A stretch of 42,174 nt of DNA, from NCBI GenBank assembly GCA_031365425.1, contig JANLYB010000297.1:1-42174 (forward strand), written 5' to 3'. The position numbers and the translations under genes were made by a program. The notes beneath the pieces were generated by a model, which had not been told where the DNA came from, searched no databases, and worked only from the letters and a program-made list of their open reading frames with translations. Origin of the DNA: JANXVY01 sp031365425. GTDB taxonomy: Bacteria; Pseudomonadota; Alphaproteobacteria; Rhizobiales; Hyphomicrobiaceae. This document shows, in pieces, positions 38,402-42,174 of this stretch (position 1 is its first letter; every line of letters starts with the position of its first letter).

Positions 38402-40759
38402 TCACGCCGCCGGGTCGAGGCGGGATGGCGGGGACCAGCGGGCCAGAAGGGCTGTCATGGCGGCGCGGTCGAAGGGTTTGGCCAAGTAATCGTCAAGACC
38501 CAGATCGAGATAGCGCTGGCGGTCTTCGGCAAAGGCGTTGGCGGTCAAAGCGATGATCGGCGGGCAATGGGCGCCCGCGTGCAAGCTCTTAATTTCGCAC
38601 GCCGCTTCCACGCCGTCCATGCCGGGCATGAAAATGTCCATCAAAATCAGGTCGAACGGGCGGTGGCCCGGCTCAAGAGTCTTTTTGACGGCTTCAACGG
38701 CTGCCAAACCGGTTATAGCAGGCGTCACTTGGTAGCCAGCGCGCTCCAGCACTTTTGTCGCCAGCAGCGCGTTGATGGCGTTGTCTTCGGCCAAGAGTAC
38801 GGTCCTTGGCAGCCGGGGGCCTATACCATCGTGAGCGGACGAGGCGCAATCATCGGCATTGGATGGTTGGGCTTGCTGGGGCGCCGTTACGGGCGCCCGA
38901 ATGCCCGCGCCGATTTGCTCCAGCAGCGACGCAGGCCGCACGGGACGCATCAGGTAACTGTCGAAGCCTTTTTTGCGGTACGGCGCGAGACCCGCACGGG
39001 CCAACACATTCACGAGCACGATGCCGCGGACCGGGCGGTCCGGCAGCAGTTCGCGGGCGCGGGCGAGGAGGGCGCCCATGGCATCCGGGCTGCTCGCTTC
39101 GTCGACGATGACGCGATCGAAGGGGCATCCTTCGCGGGCCGCTTTCTCGATGGCACCGATCGCATCGGCGGGGCTGACCTGGATGGCGGCCACTCCGGCT
39201 GCTTCGAGAGATGCGGCGAGCGAGGCGCGCTCCATGGGGCGGTCGAAAGCCAGCAGAACGCAGGGCGCAACCGCGCTCTCTCGCGCGCGGTCTTCGGTGG
39301 AGGAAAACTGCTCAACCGGAGCAAGTACAGGAAGTTCAAAGCGGAACGTCGACCCGCGACCTAGCTGGCTCTCGACGGTGACGTCACCATTCATCGCGCG
39401 AGCCAAACGTTTCGAAATGGCCAGCCCGAGGCCAGTGCCGCCTTCGCGGCGCTGTACGGCGGCGTCGGCTTGCTCGAATTCGGCAAACAGGGTCGTCATA
39501 TCGGACTTCGACAAACCGATGCCGGTATCTTCGACCGCGAAAGCGACGCGCAGGGTCTGATCGCCATCGCGGCGCGCGACGGACACGACGAGCGAGATGC
39601 CGCCGCGATCAGTGAACTTGACGGCGTTCGAGATCAGGTTGAGCAGGATCTGGCGCACGCGGGCGGGGTCTCCGATGACGACCTTGGGCACGTCGCGCTC
39701 GATCAGGGCAGCGATGTCGAGCTTCTTTTCATGCGCGCGGGGAGCCAGCAACTCGACCGCGCTCTGGATGGTGTGTGCAATCGAGAACGGCTCGTTGACG
39801 AGGGCGAGCTTGCCCGCCTCGATCTTGGAGAAGTCGAGGATCTCGTCGATCAGGCTCAGCAGGTTGCGCGCGGACTGGTCGATGGCGCGAGTGTAGGTCG
39901 TCTGCTCGGGCGTGAGGCTCGTGTCTTCGAGCAGGCTCGCCATGCCCAGGATGCCGTTCATGGGCGTGCGAATTTCGTGGCTCATGGTCGCGAGGAAACG
40001 CGATTTGGCGCGATTGGCGGAAAGGGCCGCGTCTCGGGCCTGGCACAACTCGGCTTCGTAGCGGCGGCGCTCGGTCACGTCGCGGCCCACGCATTGCAGT
40101 TCGTTGGCACAACTTCCAGGGACGGGGACCGAGTGCTCCTCCCACTCGATCCAGCGTTCGCCCCCCACTGTGACGAGGTTTTGGCAGTAGCGGCGCGATG
40201 TTGCGGGCGCGGCTGACGGCTGCTCATCGTTTGTGATCACCGGCGCGGTCCAAGGTTTGCCGAGGCAATCGCGGGCCTCGATAGCGAACATGCGGCAGAA
40301 GGCGCTGTTCACGAAAGTCAGTTTACCGGTCGCGTCGCGGCGGATGATCATGTCATCGAGGCTGTCCAGCAGCTCGCGATAGCGGGTGTCGTTGTCGCGC
40401 AGCTCCCAGCGCAAGTCCTGCAATTGCTCGAACCGGCGTTCGAGATGGTCGGCGGCCACGTGGGCATGCGGCGCGGTGCCTGCGGCGCGGGATGGCTGGG
40501 GCACGCGTAAGGCGAGATGGACGGCCATCAAGCCGAGCGTCGCCGACAAGATCACGCCGAACTTTCCGGCCTCGGGGAAGCTCGTCAACGAGGCGACGGC
40601 CATCAGGGAAATGACAAGCGCTGCCGTCGCCAGCGTGCGAACGAGGTTGGGCTGCTCTTTGTGCGGATTGGCTGGCACGCCTTGGGGTACGGGTTCGCGT
40701 ACAGACTCGTCGTCTGCTGGCCATCGCGGGCTGCTCGCTGATCGCTCAGGTTTGTGCAT
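38402..40759 (-). CDS. Membrane hybrid histidine kinase with two receiver domains
   Basis: 785 residues. Two membrane segments (~41-88), a PAS domain (~115-235, YRELLDSLDDMIIRRDATGK), HisKA H-box FLATMSHEIRTPMNGILGMA, HATPase (N-box LLNLISNAVKFTDR; GTGLGLAISKRLA), then a first receiver (~500-625) that has lost the acidic pair and the Lys (LMRPVRP) but keeps VIVDE, and an intact second receiver (~650-775; LLAEDNAINALL, LILMDIFMPGMDG, YLAKPFD). There is no Hpt domain, so the phosphoryl group probably passes to a separate Hpt protein or the kinase acts alone. No cognate regulator is adjacent. Confidence 0.93.
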   Translation of the reverse strand: MHKPERSASSPRWPADDESVREPVPQGVPANPHKEQPNLVRTLATAALVISLMAVASLTSFPEAGKFGVILSATLGLMAVHLALRVPQPSRAAGTAPHAHVAADHLERRFEQLQDLRWELRDNDTRYRELLDSLDDMIIRRDATGKLTFVNSAFCRMFAIEARDCLGKPWTAPVITNDEQPSAAPATSRRYCQNLVTVGGERWIEWEEHSVPVPGSCANELQCVGRDVTERRRYEAELCQARDAALSANRAKSRFLATMSHEIRTPMNGILGMASLLEDTSLTPEQTTYTRAIDQSARNLLSLIDEILDFSKIEAGKLALVNEPFSIAHTIQSAVELLAPRAHEKKLDIAALIERDVPKVVIGDPARVRQILLNLISNAVKFTDRGGISLVVSVARRDGDQTLRVAFAVEDTGIGLSKSDMTTLFAEFEQADAAVQRREGGTGLGLAISKRLARAMNGDVTVESQLGRGSTFRFELPVLAPVEQFSSTEDRARESAVAPCVLLAFDRPMERASLAASLEAAGVAAIQVSPADAIGAIEKAAREGCPFDRVIVDEASSPDAMGALLARARELLPDRPVRGIVLVNVLARAGLAPYRKKGFDSYLMRPVRPASLLEQIGAGIRAPVTAPQQAQPSNADDCASSAHDGIGPRLPRTVLLAEDNAINALLATKVLERAGYQVTPAITGLAAVEAVKKTLEPGHRPFDLILMDIFMPGMDGVEAACEIKSLHAGAHCPPIIALTANAFAEDRQRYLDLGLDDYLAKPFDRAAMTALLARWSPPSRLDPAA

Positions 40760-41002
40760 TCAGGCCTGGTCCACGTGTTGGTCGTCGTTTTGACCGGCGG
40801 TGTTGAGGCAGGGGGCAACGCTTCCGCCGGTTCAGTTTACCCAACCACGGCGGCATTTTATGAAATCTGAAGCGGACTGGTGAACAACGGGTTAGGGCGT
40901 GTGCCGGGGCTGGATTGTGCGCCTGGAATGGGCGATTTCTGGCAAACGGCAAAGCAGATATTCTTGCGACCGGGGTGGTGGTTGGGTGCCGCGCGCGCCC
41001 GC

Positions 41003-41257
41003 TTACTTGATGGGGTCGTCGAGATTACGGGCGGCTTCGCGGGTCAGCAGGGGAACGCCGGAGCGGATAGGATAAGCGAGGTTCGCTCGGCGGCTGATGA
41101 GTTCCTGGCGCAGTTCGTCATATTCCAAGATGGTTTTGGTCAGCGGACAGACCAGCAGTTCGAGCGTGCGGGGCTCGGTGCGATCTTTCAGTTTTGCAGC
41201 AGCAGCCTCCGGTTCAGACGGGCCGGTTGGCGGTATTTTGGGTGCGGATTGGTTCAT
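41003..41257 (-). CDS. Trm112 family protein
   Basis: 84 residues. The C-terminal 55 (TLELLVCPLTKTILEYDELR, QELISRRANLAYPIRSGVPL, LTREAAR) match the Trm112/YcaR family; these small proteins activate methyltransferases in eukaryotes and archaea, and the bacterial role is little known. Only one Cys remains of the zinc-binding set. A ~30-residue Pro/Ala-rich leader is extra. It follows the Lon-domain gene by 18 nt on the same strand, a common pairing in Alphaproteobacteria. Confidence 0.9.
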   Translation of the reverse strand: MNQSAPKIPPTGPSEPEAAAAKLKDRTEPRTLELLVCPLTKTILEYDELRQELISRRANLAYPIRSGVPLLTREAARNLDDPIK

Positions 41258-41275
41258 GGGACCGGCTCGCTTGAC

Positions 41276-41959
41276 CTATTGCAGCGTGTTGCCGGACTCG
41301 CCGCCCGATGCCAGTTCCATTTCGGCCAGCGCAATCAAGACATCGGCGCGGGTTTTGAGGTCGGCAGCTTCGAGCAAAGCCTGCTTTTCCTCGGGACCGT
41401 AAGGGCACATGACCGACAAAATGTTGATCAGAAACTCGCTCGACGCACGTTGGACGGCGTGCCAGTCGGCCTTCAGGCGGTTGGTTTCGAGGTAGGCTTT
41501 CAGGACGCGGAGCAGATTGGTGCGGTCGACCTGATCTTCGCCTAGGCCAATGGAGAAGTCCTGGGCAAAGCGGTCGTAGTTGACGCTGGCGGTGCGATAG
41601 GGCTCGCCGGTGACGGCTTCATCGACGATGTCGAAGCGGGCGATGCCGGTCAGCGTGATGATGAGGCGGCCGTCGTCCAACTCCTGGTAGCTGGTAATGC
41701 GGCCTGCGCAGCCGACTTTACGAAGGCCGACCGTGCGGCCTTCGACGGCGTCGCTCTCGTCGTCGTCGCGGCCTTCGGGTTGGATGATCCCGATCACGCG
41801 GGCGCTCGACATCGCATGATCGATCATTGCCAGATAGCGCGGCTCGAACACGTTGAGCGGCAGCGTCGCGCGGGGGAGAAGGATGGCCCCCCGCAATGGA
41901 AACAGCGCCAAGCGCGGGGGCAAATCGGCAGGCCGTTTATAACGTTCGGTGAGAGCCAC
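41276..41959 (-). CDS. LON peptidase substrate-binding domain protein
   Basis: 227 residues comprising the Lon N-terminal domain alone: PPRLALFPLRGAILLPRATL, PLNVFEPRYLAMIDHAM, IGIIQPEGR, VGCAGRITSYQELDDGRLII TLTGIARF. There is no AAA+ or protease part, so it is not a protease; substrate binding or chaperone-like work is likely. The thioredoxin-like gene lies 43 nt upstream on the same strand and Trm112 18 nt downstream, forming a three-gene operon. Confidence 0.93.
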   Translation of the reverse strand: MALTERYKRPADLPPRLALFPLRGAILLPRATLPLNVFEPRYLAMIDHAMSSARVIGIIQPEGRDDDESDAVEGRTVGLRKVGCAGRITSYQELDDGRLIITLTGIARFDIVDEAVTGEPYRTASVNYDRFAQDFSIGLGEDQVDRTNLLRVLKAYLETNRLKADWHAVQRASSEFLINILSVMCPYGPEEKQALLEAADLKTRADVLIALAEMELASGGESGNTLQ

Positions 41960-42002
41960 GTGTGTGTCCTTCCAACGGCAGCTGATCGTGCTTGGGCCGG
42001 CT

Positions 42003-42174
42003 TTAGCGGAACAGAAGCGACGCCAGTTTACGGCGGCCTTCTACGGTGCATGGATCCTTGGGACCCCATGCCTCGAACAGTTGCACCAATTGCTGGCGTG
42101 CGGCCTGTTCATTCCAATTGCGATCGCGTCTCACGATCTCGATCAGGTGTTCGACAGCCTGCTCCTTATCGCCG
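42003..42174 (-). CDS. C-terminus of a thioredoxin-like co-chaperone (YbbN/CnoX type), 5' end outside window
   Basis: 57 residues are visible up to the TAA at 42003-42005: the frame reads GDKEQAVEHLIEIVRRDRNW, then NEQAARQQLVQLFEAWGPKD, then PCTVEGRRKLASLLFR. The pattern RRDRxWNxxAAR...LF...G..DP...RRxLxSLLF is the typical end of the TPR half of YbbN/CnoX, a chaperone-holdase that passes clients to GroEL. The gene continues beyond the right edge. Its position before the Lon-domain protein and Trm112 supports the call. Confidence 0.85.
   Translation of the reverse strand, partial: GDKEQAVEHLIEIVRRDRNWNEQAARQQLVQLFEAWGPKDPCTVEGRRKLASLLFR

Overview
The window reads as chromosomal DNA of a GC-rich alphaproteobacterium, most likely of the Hyphomicrobiales (Rhizobiales) type; the genus cannot be fixed by eye. 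Support comes from the rimP-nusA-ylxR-infB-rbfA-truB translation operon with the long alphaproteobacterial YlxR, the phoH-ybeY-corC-lnt-xre-metK-trmB cluster, a thioredoxin/Lon-domain/Trm112 trio, an EcfG-type promoter (GGAAC-N16-CGTT), a Zur-like operator of alphaproteobacterial form, and intergenic palindromes of the kind common in this group. No transposase, phage gene, CRISPR array or tRNA was seen.

Layout. 1-2259: the C-terminal two thirds of KdpD, then KdpE. 2393-3688: exported alpha/beta hydrolase and a PilZ protein. 3802-4198: RNase P RNA on the minus strand. 4236-5592: three small genes (Cys-rich exported protein, glycine-rich exported protein, 45-aa basic protein) with clear hairpin terminators. 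5713-8331: mmsA and a divergent LysR regulator. 8316-13171: the least ordinary block, five minus-strand genes encoding a coiled-coil protein, a membrane OmpA-domain protein with a large cytoplasmic part, a Ras-like small GTPase, a PAS histidine kinase and a stand-alone receiver. 13347-15397: DUF2853 protein, Tat-exported TRAP-like binding protein, periplasmic thioredoxin-fold protein. 15659-18599: NicO transporter and DUF1007 protein divergent from a ZnuA-like zinc-binding protein, with a perfect Zur-like palindrome between them. 18606-20972: NAD(P)H oxidoreductase and msrPQ. 21086-29022: truB to rimP (all minus). 29331-29923: small orphan gene and a GlsB/YeaQ membrane protein with an EcfG-type promoter. 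30036-38246: trmB, metK, XRE regulator, lnt, corC-like, ybeY, phoH, OlsB-like acyltransferase (all minus). 38402-42174: hybrid histidine kinase, Trm112, Lon-substrate-domain protein and the C-terminus of a thioredoxin-like co-chaperone.

The best candidate for an undescribed system is the 8.3-13.2 kb block. The OmpA-family protein appears to carry, on the cytoplasmic side of its single membrane segment, a domain with the strand/helix pattern of Roadblock/LC7 (MglB-like) proteins, the usual partners of Ras-like GTPases. The next gene is a Ras-like GTPase, followed with an 11-nt overlap by a histidine kinase and then a receiver. This suggests a route from peptidoglycan sensing through a GTPase switch to a phosphorelay. 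It is an inference from pattern and gene order, not a demonstrated function. Other points of note are the Zur-like operator at the zinc locus, an abrupt composition change inside lnt, and a small basic gene missed by length cut-offs.
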